Origin: Bizionia sp.
Lineage (GTDB): Bacteria; Bacteroidota; Bacteroidia; Flavobacteriales; Flavobacteriaceae
Direction: 5' to 3'
Assembly: GCA_018067115.1 (NCBI GenBank)
Contig: JAGPVI010000043.1
Coordinates: 1 to 11,372, forward strand
Length of the DNA stretch: 11,372 nucleotides
The notes beneath the pieces were generated by a model. The model did not search any database and was not told the DNA's origin. It saw only the letters and a list, made by a program, of their open reading frames with translations. The position numbers and the translations under genes are program-made. This document shows, one piece after another, positions 5,482 to 11,372 of this stretch; within the stretch, counting starts at the first letter, position 1, and each line of letters opens with the position of its first letter.

Positions 5482-7977
5482 ATGAAAAAATTACAGAATT
5501 ACGTCACAGGACAATGGATAGAAGGTAAAGGAGAAGGCGTGCCAATGCACGATGCTGTTACAGGAGAAATTGTAGCCCTATCCGATACCGAAGGCTTAGA
5601 CTTTGCCGAAATTCTTCAATACGGAAGAACAAAAGGTGATGCCCTTAGAAAAATGACATTTCAAGAGCGTGGTAATATGCTAAAATCTTTAGCATTATAC
5701 TTAACAAAGAAGAAAGCCGCTTTCTACGAATTAAGTTACCGTACTGGTGCTACAAAAGTAGATAGTTGGATAGATATTGAGGGTGGTTTTGGAAACTTAT
5801 TTGCCAACGCATCGCTTCGTAAATTATTCCCTAACCAATCGTATCACGTAGAAGGCGAAGCTATCGATTTATCTCGCGGCGGGCGCTTTATGGCGCATCA
5901 TATAATGGTTCCTAAACGCGGAGTCGCTATACATATTAATGCTTTTAACTTCCCTGTTTGGGGAATGTTAGAAAAGTGTGCCGTAAACTGGATGGCAGGA
6001 GTGCCAGCAGTAGTTAAACCAGCAACAAACACCTCTTTTTTAACCGAGGCTGTTGTGCGCGAAATTATAGCTTCAGGAATTTTACCAGAAGGCGCTTTGC
6101 AATTAATATCAGGTTCTGCACGTACTATTTTAGATAGTGTAGATTCTCAAGATGTTGTAACATTTACAGGGTCGGCAACTACCGGTCGTATGCTAAAATC
6201 GCATCAACGTATTATTAATGAGTCTGTTCCTTTTACTATGGAAGCCGATTCGTTAAACTCATCAGTCCTAGGAGAAGATGCTGTGCCTGGAACACCAGAA
6301 TTCGATTTATTTATAAAAGAAGTGCGTACAGAAATGACGGTAAAAGCGGGACAGAAATGTACAGCTATTCGTCGTATTATTGTACCTCAAAATTTAGTTG
6401 AAGATGTACAAATTGCTTTAGGTAAAGCCTTAGATAAAGTTACTATTGGAGACCCTAGACTAAAAGAAGTTAGAATGGGGGCTTTAGTAAGTAAAGACCA
6501 AGTAACAGAAGTTCGCGAGCGCGTCCAAGAATTATCTAAAACAGCAAAAATTGTGTATGGTGATTTAGATTACGTTAAAACAATTGGAGCAGATGCTTCA
6601 AAAGGAGCTTTTATTTCTCCTATTTTATTAAGGGAAGACGAACCATTTAAAAACTTAGCCGTTCACGAAACGGAAGCTTTTGGTCCTGTAAGTACCATTA
6701 TGCCGTATAAAAACTTAGACGAAGCGATTACTTTATCTCATATGGGTAAAGGGTCATTGGTGTCGTCAATTACGACAAATAATGATGCTATAGCTAAAGA
6801 GTATGTTATAAATGCAGCAAGTCATCACGGAAGAATTTTAGTAATTAACCGCGAGAGTGCAAAAGAAAGTACTGGGCACGGGTCGCCATTACCGAGTTTA
6901 GTACACGGTGGGCCAGGACGTGCTGGAGGTGGTGAAGAAATGGGCGGAATGCGTGGTGTAAAACACTACATGCAACGTACCGCAATTCAAGGGTCACCAA
7001 CAACATTAACAGAAATTACTGGTATTTATCAGGCCAATGCTAAGTATAAAGAAGCACCACAACATCCGTTTAAATACCACTGGGAAGATATTCAACCAGG
7101 GATGTCTTTAAAAACACATAAACGAACATTCACCGATACAGATATCATCAATTTTGCCAATTTAACTTGGGATCATTTTTATGCACATACCGATATTACA
7201 TCGCTAGAAGGAAGTATTTTCGAGAAGCGTACAGCCCACGGTTATTTTATTATTTCAGCCGCTGCAGGATTGTTTGTATATCCAAATAAAGGCCCAGTTT
7301 CTGCAAATTATGGATTAGAGGATTGCCGTTTTTTACGTCCGTTATACCACAACGACACCGTTTATGTACGTTTAACATGTAAACAGAAAGTAGATCGCGA
7401 TGTTGCTTCGGCAGAACACCCAAGCGGAATTGTAAAATGGTTTGTTGAGGTTTTCGATGCCGAAGACGAATTAGTGGCAGTAGCTACTATTTTAACAATG
7501 GTTCAGAAAAAACAAGAAACATTTGTTGAAATTACCGATGATAAAATTCTAGAATCACTTTCAAAATTAAAAGAAGATACAAAACCTAAATGGGGTATTT
7601 TAACGCCTCAACACTTATTAGAACATTTAGAAGAAGGATACAAATTGGCTTCAGGTGAAATTGAAAATACCGAATGTGTCACGCCAGAAAAGATTTTAGA
7701 GAAAGTACATAACTCATTATATAGTTACGATAAGTTCCCGAAAGGGACAGCATTTCCAACCTATAAAAAGGATGCGTTAGAAAATTTAAAACACCAAGAT
7801 TTCGAAACTGCAAAAGCTAAATTTATAGAAGCAAGAGAAGCCTATCTTTCATTTTACAAAGAAAACCCAAATGCGGTTGTAACTAATATGGTTTTTGGAG
7901 ATTTAAATAAATACGAATGGTATTTATTAGAACGCAAACACCTTAATCATCATTTCGAACAATTCAATTTGCTATAA
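5482..7977 (+). CDS. paaZ: PaaZ, bifunctional oxepin-CoA hydrolase / semialdehyde dehydrogenase with extra C-terminal DinB/DUF1569-like domain
   Basis: PaaZ opens the oxepin-CoA ring (MaoC-type hydratase) and oxidises the resulting semialdehyde to 3-oxo-5,6-dehydrosuberyl-CoA with NADP+. Residues 1 to about 515 are an aldehyde dehydrogenase: INAFNFP (152-158), FTGSATTGR (228-236), general base Glu254 in FTMEADSLN, nucleophile Cys293 in KAGQKCTAIRR, and the PaaZ signature STGHGSPLPSLVHGGPGRAG. Residues about 527-675 are the R-hydratase domain with Asp564 and His569 in WDHFYAH, matching the known D/H pair of E. coli PaaZ (681 residues). This protein has 831. The additional 150 or so residues (about 678-831) carry WGILTPQHLLEHLEEGYKLA (704-723) and ERKHLNHHFEQF (817-828), the pattern of the DinB-like DUF1569 family, with His711/His715 and His820/His824 as possible metal ligands. 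The start is fixed by similarity of the first residues (LQNYVTGQW) to PaaZ. Confidence 0.95.
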   Translation: MKKLQNYVTGQWIEGKGEGVPMHDAVTGEIVALSDTEGLDFAEILQYGRTKGDALRKMTFQERGNMLKSLALYLTKKKAAFYELSYRTGATKVDSWIDIEGGFGNLFANASLRKLFPNQSYHVEGEAIDLSRGGRFMAHHIMVPKRGVAIHINAFNFPVWGMLEKCAVNWMAGVPAVVKPATNTSFLTEAVVREIIASGILPEGALQLISGSARTILDSVDSQDVVTFTGSATTGRMLKSHQRIINESVPFTMEADSLNSSVLGEDAVPGTPEFDLFIKEVRTEMTVKAGQKCTAIRRIIVPQNLVEDVQIALGKALDKVTIGDPRLKEVRMGALVSKDQVTEVRERVQELSKTAKIVYGDLDYVKTIGADASKGAFISPILLREDEPFKNLAVHETEAFGPVSTIMPYKNLDEAITLSHMGKGSLVSSITTNNDAIAKEYVINAASHHGRILVINRESAKESTGHGSPLPSLVHGGPGRAGGGEEMGGMRGVKHYMQRTAIQGSPTTLTEITGIYQANAKYKEAPQHPFKYHWEDIQPGMSLKTHKRTFTDTDIINFANLTWDHFYAHTDITSLEGSIFEKRTAHGYFIISAAAGLFVYPNKGPVSANYGLEDCRFLRPLYHNDTVYVRLTCKQKVDRDVASAEHPSGIVKWFVEVFDAEDELVAVATILTMVQKKQETFVEITDDKILESLSKLKEDTKPKWGILTPQHLLEHLEEGYKLASGEIENTECVTPEKILEKVHNSLYSYDKFPKGTAFPTYKKDALENLKHQDFETAKAKFIEAREAYLSFYKENPNAVVTNMVFGDLNKYEWYLLERKHLNHHFEQFNLL

Positions 7978-7992
7978 TTTTAATATAAGGTC

Positions 7993-8013
7993 ACTGCGCA
8001 CTAGTTGCGCAGT
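7993..8013. repeat. 8-bp perfect stem-loop after paaZ, possible member of a dispersed repeat family
   Basis: ACTGCGCA (7993-8000) and TGCGCAGT (8006-8013) pair perfectly around the loop CTAGT, 15 nt after the paaZ stop codon. The stem is GC-rich in an AT-rich gap. No T-run follows at once (the next bases are CGCTTGAATG), so intrinsic termination is doubtful. The surrounding GGTCACTGCGC...GCGCAGTCGCTTGA resembles the GGTCACTGAGCGCAGTCGAA-type palindromic repeats I remember from flavobacterial genomes; that link is from memory only. An mRNA 3'-end stabiliser is an alternative. Confidence 0.5.
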
Positions 8014-8125
8014 CGCTTGAATGTGCTTTAGATGTCAACAAAATATTATGCATATATTTTAACGCACGAAAGAAATCATATTTTTTATGTTTTAGTAACA
8101 AATAATAGCTACTTATAAAAGCCAC

Positions 8126-8157
8126 TTTGGGCGTTATAATATTAAGAAATTGGTTTG
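8126..8157 (+). promoter_or_regulatory. Candidate Bacteroidetes sigma-ABfr-type promoter
   Basis: TTTG at 8126-8129 and TTGGTTTG at 8150-8157 are separated by 20 nt. They resemble the Bacteroidetes -33 TTTG / -7 TAnnTTTG promoter, with one mismatch (second base of the -7 box). If used, transcription would start near 8163 and leave a leader of about 195 nt before the crotonase gene. With such short motifs in AT-rich DNA, a chance match is quite possible. Confidence 0.3.
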
Positions 8158-8286
8158 TTTTGAAGAGCATTCCGATATAAATAGCTATTAGAAGAGAAAA
8201 GACTATTAAGAAATGGAGAAGAGATTGGAAAATGAATTTAATAACAGTGATGAATCCTAATTGAAGAGATTTAAGTAGAGAGGGGA

Positions 8287-8340
8287 CGCATTTATAAAAT
8301 TATTAAAAGAAATATTAATACGAATGCGCTACAAAAGCGC
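8287..8340 (+). promoter_or_regulatory. Overlapping alternative stems before the crotonase start
   Basis: CGCATT (8287-8292) can pair with AATGCG (8323-8328). GCGCT (8326-8330) can instead pair with AGCGC (8336-8340) around the loop ACAAA. The two stems share bases 8326-8328 and cannot form together. The second stem ends 17 nt before the ATG at 8358. This could be a leader that switches structure, but the stems are short and no known riboswitch class is recognised. Confidence 0.22.
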
Positions 8341-8357
8341 CTTGACATATCAAAAAA

Positions 8358-9110
8358 ATGAACACACCATACGTAACACTAGACATACAAAATGCAGTAG
8401 GATATATAGAATTCTTTCATCCTGCCCACAATTCCTTACCGGGAGATATTTTAGCGAAATTAGCACAAACAATTACAGATGCAGGAACAAACGACGCTAT
8501 TAAAGTGATTGTTTTAAAAAGTGGGGGAGACAGAACATTTTGTGCTGGGGCGAGTTTCAACGAACTTATAAATATTAATGATGCGGCAACTGGAAAAGTA
8601 TTCTTTTCAGGGTTTGCCAATGTTATTAATGCGATGCGTAAATGCCCTAAATTTATTATCGGTCGTGTGCAAGGTAAAACCGTTGGTGGTGGAGTTGGTT
8701 TAGCGGCGTCTACCGATTATTGTATGGCTTCAAAATTTGCGTCAATTAAATTAAGTGAATTAAATATAGGTATCGGACCTTTTGTTGTAGGGCCAGCAAT
8801 CGAGCGCAAAATGGGGGTGAGCGCAATGTCGCAAATCGCTATCGATGCCAACTCGTTTTATTCTGCAGAATGGGCACAACAAAAAGGATTGTTTACTCAA
8901 GTTTTTGAGTCTACCGAAACATTAGATGAAGCTGTAAAAGCAACTGCTGAGCATTTATGTACGTATAATCCAGAAGCAATAAAGGAAATGAAAGCTATTT
9001 TTTGGAAAGGCACCGAAAACTGGGATGAACTTCTTGCGGAACGCGCAGCCACTAGTGGAACCTTAGTGCTTTCAGAATTTACAAAAGAAAAATTAAAAGG
9101 ATTTAAATAA
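8358..9110 (+). CDS. Enoyl-CoA hydratase/isomerase (crotonase) family protein, PaaF candidate lacking one catalytic Glu
   Basis: This 250-residue crotonase-fold protein occupies the place where the pathway needs 2,3-didehydroadipyl-CoA hydratase (PaaF). The oxyanion-hole parts are TFCAGASFNEL (residues 60-70) and GKTVGGGVGLAASTD (106-120). Aligning to rat enoyl-CoA hydratase (GGGCELA ... PEILLG), the first catalytic Glu (Glu144) corresponds to Gly114 (codon 8697-8699), while the second (Glu164) is kept as Glu134 in LSELNIGIGP; the spacing of 20 is the same. Having only the second Glu is typical of delta3-delta2-enoyl-CoA isomerases rather than hydratases. The region usually reading IPGAGGTQRL is also altered (GIGPFVVGPAIERKMG). 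So it may be an isomerase, a hydratase with a different mechanism, or an accessory subunit. It follows a 380-bp gap and is closed by a strong terminator, so it may be its own transcription unit. Confidence 0.88.
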   Translation: MNTPYVTLDIQNAVGYIEFFHPAHNSLPGDILAKLAQTITDAGTNDAIKVIVLKSGGDRTFCAGASFNELININDAATGKVFFSGFANVINAMRKCPKFIIGRVQGKTVGGGVGLAASTDYCMASKFASIKLSELNIGIGPFVVGPAIERKMGVSAMSQIAIDANSFYSAEWAQQKGLFTQVFESTETLDEAVKATAEHLCTYNPEAIKEMKAIFWKGTENWDELLAERAATSGTLVLSEFTKEKLKGFK

Positions 9111-9122
9111 AATCAACTCTAC

Positions 9123-9171
9123 AAGTAACGATTAATGGTAGTTTAAAGCCGCTAATCGTTACTTTTTTTTT
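9123..9171 (+). terminator. Strong Rho-independent terminator after the crotonase gene
   Basis: AAGTAACGATTA (9123-9134) and TAATCGTTACTT (9153-9164) form a perfect 12-bp stem with an 18-nt loop. A run of nine T (9163-9171) begins at the stem's foot. It lies 12 nt after the stop codon of the crotonase gene and ends 16 nt before the paaY ATG. The loop is long and the stem AT-rich, so termination may be incomplete. Confidence 0.85.
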
Positions 9172-9187
9172 CACTAATAAAAGATAG

Positions 9188-9787
9188 ATGATATATAAAT
9201 TTAAAGGCTACACCCCTGTTGTACACGAAAGTAGTTTTGTACATCCATTAGCAGCCGTTACTGGAAATGTAATTATTGGTAAAAATTGTTATATCGGCCC
9301 TGGAGCTGCTATTCGCGGTGATTGGGGACAGATCATTTTGGAAGACGGTGTAAATGTGCAAGAGAATTGTACGGTGCATATGTTTCCTGGTAAATCCATT
9401 GTACTAAAAGAAAGCGCTCATATAGGTCATGGCGCAATTATTCACGGGGCTAATTTGGGAAGAAATTGTCTAATAGGAATGAATACCGTTATTATGGACG
9501 ATGCCGAAATTGGAGACGAGTGTATAGTGGGAGCAATGGCCTTTGTTAAAGCAGAAACTAAAATACCAAATCGTAGTTTGGTGGTTGGTAATCCGGCAAA
9601 AGTAATAAAACAAGTGAGTGACGAAATGATGTCTTGGAAAACTGCGGGTACTAAACTATACCAACAATTGCCAGCCGATTGTCATGAGACTTTAGAGGCA
9701 GTAGAGCCCTTACGAGAAATCCCTAAAGACTTGCCAATACAAGAGGATTTTTATAAAACATTACAAGATTTTAGAAATAATAAATAG
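9188..9787 (+). CDS. paaY: PaaY, gamma-carbonic-anhydrase-like thioesterase (left-handed beta-helix)
   Basis: PaaY is a trimeric hexapeptide-repeat protein; in E. coli it acts as a thioesterase on the CoA-bound seven-membered-ring dead-end product that forms when ring-cleaved phenylacetyl-CoA intermediates recyclise. The protein has 199 residues, as in E. coli. Hexapeptide repeats run from about residue 20 to 135 (GNVIIGKNCYIGPGAAIRGD, then the turns around IGMNTVIMDDAEIGDECIVG). The three gamma-class metal histidines appear to be His64 (CTVHMFPG), His81 and His86 (HIGHGAIIHG); the 5-residue spacing of the last two is that of the family. The C-terminal helix includes the PaaY-typical EPLRE segment. 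The start gives the expected YKFKGYTPVV opening. It stands 16 nt after a strong terminator with no room for a promoter between, and paaK follows by 11 bp, so the two are co-transcribed. Confidence 0.93.
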   Translation: MIYKFKGYTPVVHESSFVHPLAAVTGNVIIGKNCYIGPGAAIRGDWGQIILEDGVNVQENCTVHMFPGKSIVLKESAHIGHGAIIHGANLGRNCLIGMNTVIMDDAEIGDECIVGAMAFVKAETKIPNRSLVVGNPAKVIKQVSDEMMSWKTAGTKLYQQLPADCHETLEAVEPLREIPKDLPIQEDFYKTLQDFRNNK

Positions 9788-9790
9788 ATT

Positions 9791-9795
9791 AGGAG
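9791..9795 (+). promoter_or_regulatory. Shine-Dalgarno-like AGGAG before paaK
   Basis: AGGAG lies in the 11-bp paaY-paaK gap, only 3 nt before the ATG. It is the only canonical-looking ribosome binding site placed close to a start codon in this window; the other genes have A-rich leaders. It supports the start at 9799, although the spacing is shorter than ideal. Confidence 0.5.
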
Positions 9796-9798
9796 ACT

Positions 9799-11139
9799 AT
9801 GTATAATAAAGAAATAGAAACGCTTCCTCTAGTTAAACTTAGAAAACTTCAGAGTGAACGCTTGGTAAACCTTGTAAATCGTGTTTATAAAACCGTCCCC
9901 TTTTATAAAAACCTAATTGATGAAGCTGGTGTAGATATTTCAACCATAAAATCTATTGATGACCTTCATAAATTACCTTTTACAAAAAAAACGGATTTAA
10001 GAGATCAGTATCCTTTTGGATTCTTAACCGTGCCAGAAAATAAATTAGCACGTATTCATTGTTCTAGTGGTACTACGGGCAAACCGACGGTAGTGGCTTA
10101 CACAAAGAAAGATTTAGATATTTTTTCTGAAGTTGTTGCCCGGTCTTTGGCTGCAGGAGGTGCTAAGCCTGGAATGAAAATGCATAATAGTTATGGGTAT
10201 GGTTTGTTTACAGGAGGTATAGGTATCCACTACGGCGCAGAGAAACTGGGTATGGCGGTAGTTCCTGTGTCTGTAGGAATGACCGATAGGCAAATTACTC
10301 TTTTACAAGATTTTAAGCCAGAGGTTATTTGCTGTACACCGTCTTACGCGCAAACGATTGCTTTCGAATTAGAAAAACGAAACTTAACCACCTCAGATAT
10401 TAATTTAAAATATGCTATTCTAGGAGCAGAACCTTGGACAGAAGCTATAAGAAATGATATTGAAGCGTCTCTAAACGTAAAAGCGACTAATATTTATGGG
10501 CTTAGTGAAGTGATAGGGCCCGGAGTATCTCAAGAAGCATATAACGAACAAGGTACAGGTAGTTATGTTTGGGAAGATCATTTCTTCCCAGAAATAGTAG
10601 ATAAAGATACTGGCGAACCGTTGCCATACGGACAAGAAGGCGTGCTAGTATTTACAACACTTACTAAAGAAGCAATGCCTTTTTTAAGGTATTGGACTAA
10701 TGATATTTGTAGCCTGTCTTACGATGAAAGTACTTCAAGAACTCACATTAAAATGGGACGGTTAAAAGGGCGTGCAGACGACATGTTAATTATTAGAGGT
10801 GTCAATTTATTTCATACTCAAATTGAAGAGATTTTTAATGATTATCACCAATTAGCTCCCAACTATCAGCTAATTGTAACTAAAGAAGGACTTACAGATC
10901 AGGTGGAAGTTAAAGTAGAAACCGCTATGGATTTTCAGGTAGATTTAGGTTTAGGAAATGGATTTACTACCGACGACGTTTTAAACAACACGGCACTGTC
11001 TTCTATATCTAATCAATTAAAAAAGAATATAAAAGACAAAATAGGCTTAAGTATTAAAGTTACTTTAAGCTGTTGTGGAGCAATTCCAAAAAGTGAAGGC
11101 GGAAAATTAAATCGTATAATCGATTTGCGCAAATCCTAA
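9799..11139 (+). CDS. paaK: PaaK, phenylacetate-CoA ligase
   Basis: PaaK activates phenylacetate with ATP and CoA to phenylacetyl-CoA, AMP and pyrophosphate, the entry step of the pathway. It is an ANL-superfamily adenylate-forming enzyme of 446 residues, close to E. coli PaaK (437). The phosphate-binding loop SSGTTGKPTVVAYT spans residues 89-102; GYGLFTGGIGIHYGAE (133-148), GAEPWTEA (209-216) and IYGLSEVIGPGV (232-243) are all strongly PaaK-like. RYWTND (297-302) supplies the ribose-binding Asp, and GRADDMLIIRGVN (324-336) is the hinge to the C-terminal domain. The tail AIPKSEGGKLNRIIDLR (428-444) should place the catalytic Lys at 436; most PaaK proteins have SEGKA here, so there is one extra Gly. 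Both the substrate and the role fit the neighbouring paa genes. It is the last gene of the cluster and is followed by a terminator-like hairpin. Confidence 0.95.
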   Translation: MYNKEIETLPLVKLRKLQSERLVNLVNRVYKTVPFYKNLIDEAGVDISTIKSIDDLHKLPFTKKTDLRDQYPFGFLTVPENKLARIHCSSGTTGKPTVVAYTKKDLDIFSEVVARSLAAGGAKPGMKMHNSYGYGLFTGGIGIHYGAEKLGMAVVPVSVGMTDRQITLLQDFKPEVICCTPSYAQTIAFELEKRNLTTSDINLKYAILGAEPWTEAIRNDIEASLNVKATNIYGLSEVIGPGVSQEAYNEQGTGSYVWEDHFFPEIVDKDTGEPLPYGQEGVLVFTTLTKEAMPFLRYWTNDICSLSYDESTSRTHIKMGRLKGRADDMLIIRGVNLFHTQIEEIFNDYHQLAPNYQLIVTKEGLTDQVEVKVETAMDFQVDLGLGNGFTTDDVLNNTALSSISNQLKKNIKDKIGLSIKVTLSCCGAIPKSEGGKLNRIIDLRKS

Positions 11140-11168
11140 AAATATATAGATTTATTACAATCTTAAAA

Positions 11169-11211
11169 CTGCTAATCACTTAAACCAATAATGTCTTTAA
11201 GTGATTGGTAG
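11169..11211. terminator. Terminator-like hairpin after paaK, possibly bidirectional
   Basis: A 16-bp stem (11169-11184 with 11196-11211; two G-T wobbles) closes an 11-nt loop; the inner 11 bp, AATCACTTAAA with TTTAAGTGATT, are perfect. A T-rich but interrupted tract (TTATTCTGTTTTG) follows. It starts 30 nt after the paaK stop, at the end of the cluster. If the partial minus-strand frame at the right edge is real, this hairpin sits between two convergent genes. Confidence 0.65.
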
Positions 11212-11277
11212 TTATTCTGTTTTGTAAGTGTATTCTGTTTAGTAAAACAATAATTAAATAGACTGTTGTTTGGTTAA

Positions 11278-11372
11278 TTAAAGAATCCCGCTCAAATCAA
11301 TTTCATTCGTTTCTTTACTCGTGGACAAGGTAATTAAGCTCTGTACGTTTCCTAAATAAGGAAGTAAAGTCA
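11278..11372 (-). CDS. Possible C-terminal end of a convergent gene (partial, unidentified)
   Basis: On the minus strand a frame runs in from the right edge without a stop and ends at TAA (11280-11278). It encodes 31 residues, beginning TLLPYLGNVQSLITLSTSKE and finishing in IDLSGIL. The other two minus-strand frames in this stretch are stopped sooner (one has a stop at the very edge, the other after 18 residues). The position, facing paaK with a hairpin between, suits the 3' end of a real gene. The fragment is too short to name; no family is recognised, and an open frame of this length can occur by chance. Confidence 0.4.
   Translation of the reverse strand, partial: TLLPYLGNVQSLITLSTSKETNEIDLSGIL

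Larger units (their letters stand above)
7978..8357. other. 380-bp intergenic region between paaZ and the crotonase gene
   Basis: This gap has no credible gene; the longest thing noted is a 15-codon reading frame at 8213-8260 with no supporting signal. It holds a GC-rich hairpin close to the paaZ stop (7993-8013), an AT-rich middle, a candidate Bacteroidetes-type promoter (8126-8157), a purine-rich stretch (about 8160-8290), and two overlapping stems just before the next start codon (8287-8340). The string TTTGGGCGTTA at 8126-8136 is identical to 5274-5284 at the left end of the repeat after paaJ, but the rest of that repeat is not seen here. The length suggests a separate transcription start for the crotonase gene. 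Confidence 0.7.

Noticed and set aside
8213..8260. 15-codon reading frame in the long gap before the crotonase gene
   Set aside because: Too short to assess, no ribosome binding site, and nothing recognisable in the peptide. A leader peptide cannot be excluded but is not supported.
8417..8620. Minus-strand open frame within the crotonase gene
   Set aside because: Antisense shadow with no domain signal.
1..11372. CRISPR array, tRNA/rRNA genes, transposase genes or phage genes
   Set aside because: No regularly spaced repeats, no tRNA- or rRNA-like sequence and no mobile-element protein was seen on either strand.

Overview
This window carries most of a phenylacetate (phenylacetyl-CoA) catabolic gene cluster, all on the + strand. 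The organism looks like a member of Bacteroidetes, most likely a marine Flavobacteriaceae. The basis is AT-rich DNA with A-rich leaders and few Shine-Dalgarno sites, protein sequences of flavobacterial character, and an intergenic repeat of a type I associate with flavobacterial genomes. No regulator, RNA gene, CRISPR array or insertion-sequence gene is visible.

Layout. At the left edge is the 3' part of paaD (1-428), so the other epoxidase genes probably lie upstream. Then come paaG (554-1336), paaH (1460-2614), paaI (2691-3101), a membrane-anchored YpfJ-type zinc metallopeptidase (3183-4043) and the thiolase paaJ (4057-5271), which starts 13 bp after the peptidase. A 210-bp gap holds a structured repeat and a palindrome and leads into an unusually long paaZ (5482-7977). 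A 380-bp gap with a hairpin, a candidate promoter and alternative stems precedes a crotonase-family gene (8358-9110). A strong intrinsic terminator (9123-9171) lies just before paaY (9188-9787), which is followed by paaK (9799-11139). A terminator-like hairpin (11169-11211) ends the cluster, and a possible convergent gene enters from the right edge.

How the genes work together. PaaK activates phenylacetate to phenylacetyl-CoA. The PaaABC(D)E epoxidase, for which PaaD is a maturation-type partner, makes the ring 1,2-epoxide. PaaG isomerises it to oxepin-CoA. PaaZ opens the ring with its MaoC-type hydratase and oxidises the semialdehyde with its aldehyde dehydrogenase. PaaJ cleaves the product, a hydratase and PaaH carry out beta-oxidation, and PaaJ releases acetyl-CoA and succinyl-CoA. 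PaaI and PaaY are thioesterases that free CoA from stalled or dead-end intermediates.

Most notable features: (1) PaaZ has about 150 extra C-terminal residues that look like a DinB/DUF1569 metal-binding domain; (2) a membrane zinc peptidase is embedded between paaI and paaJ; (3) neither crotonase-fold enzyme here keeps the full pair of hydratase glutamates, so the source of PaaF activity is unclear; (4) a terminator stands only 16 bp before paaY with no room for a promoter after it.
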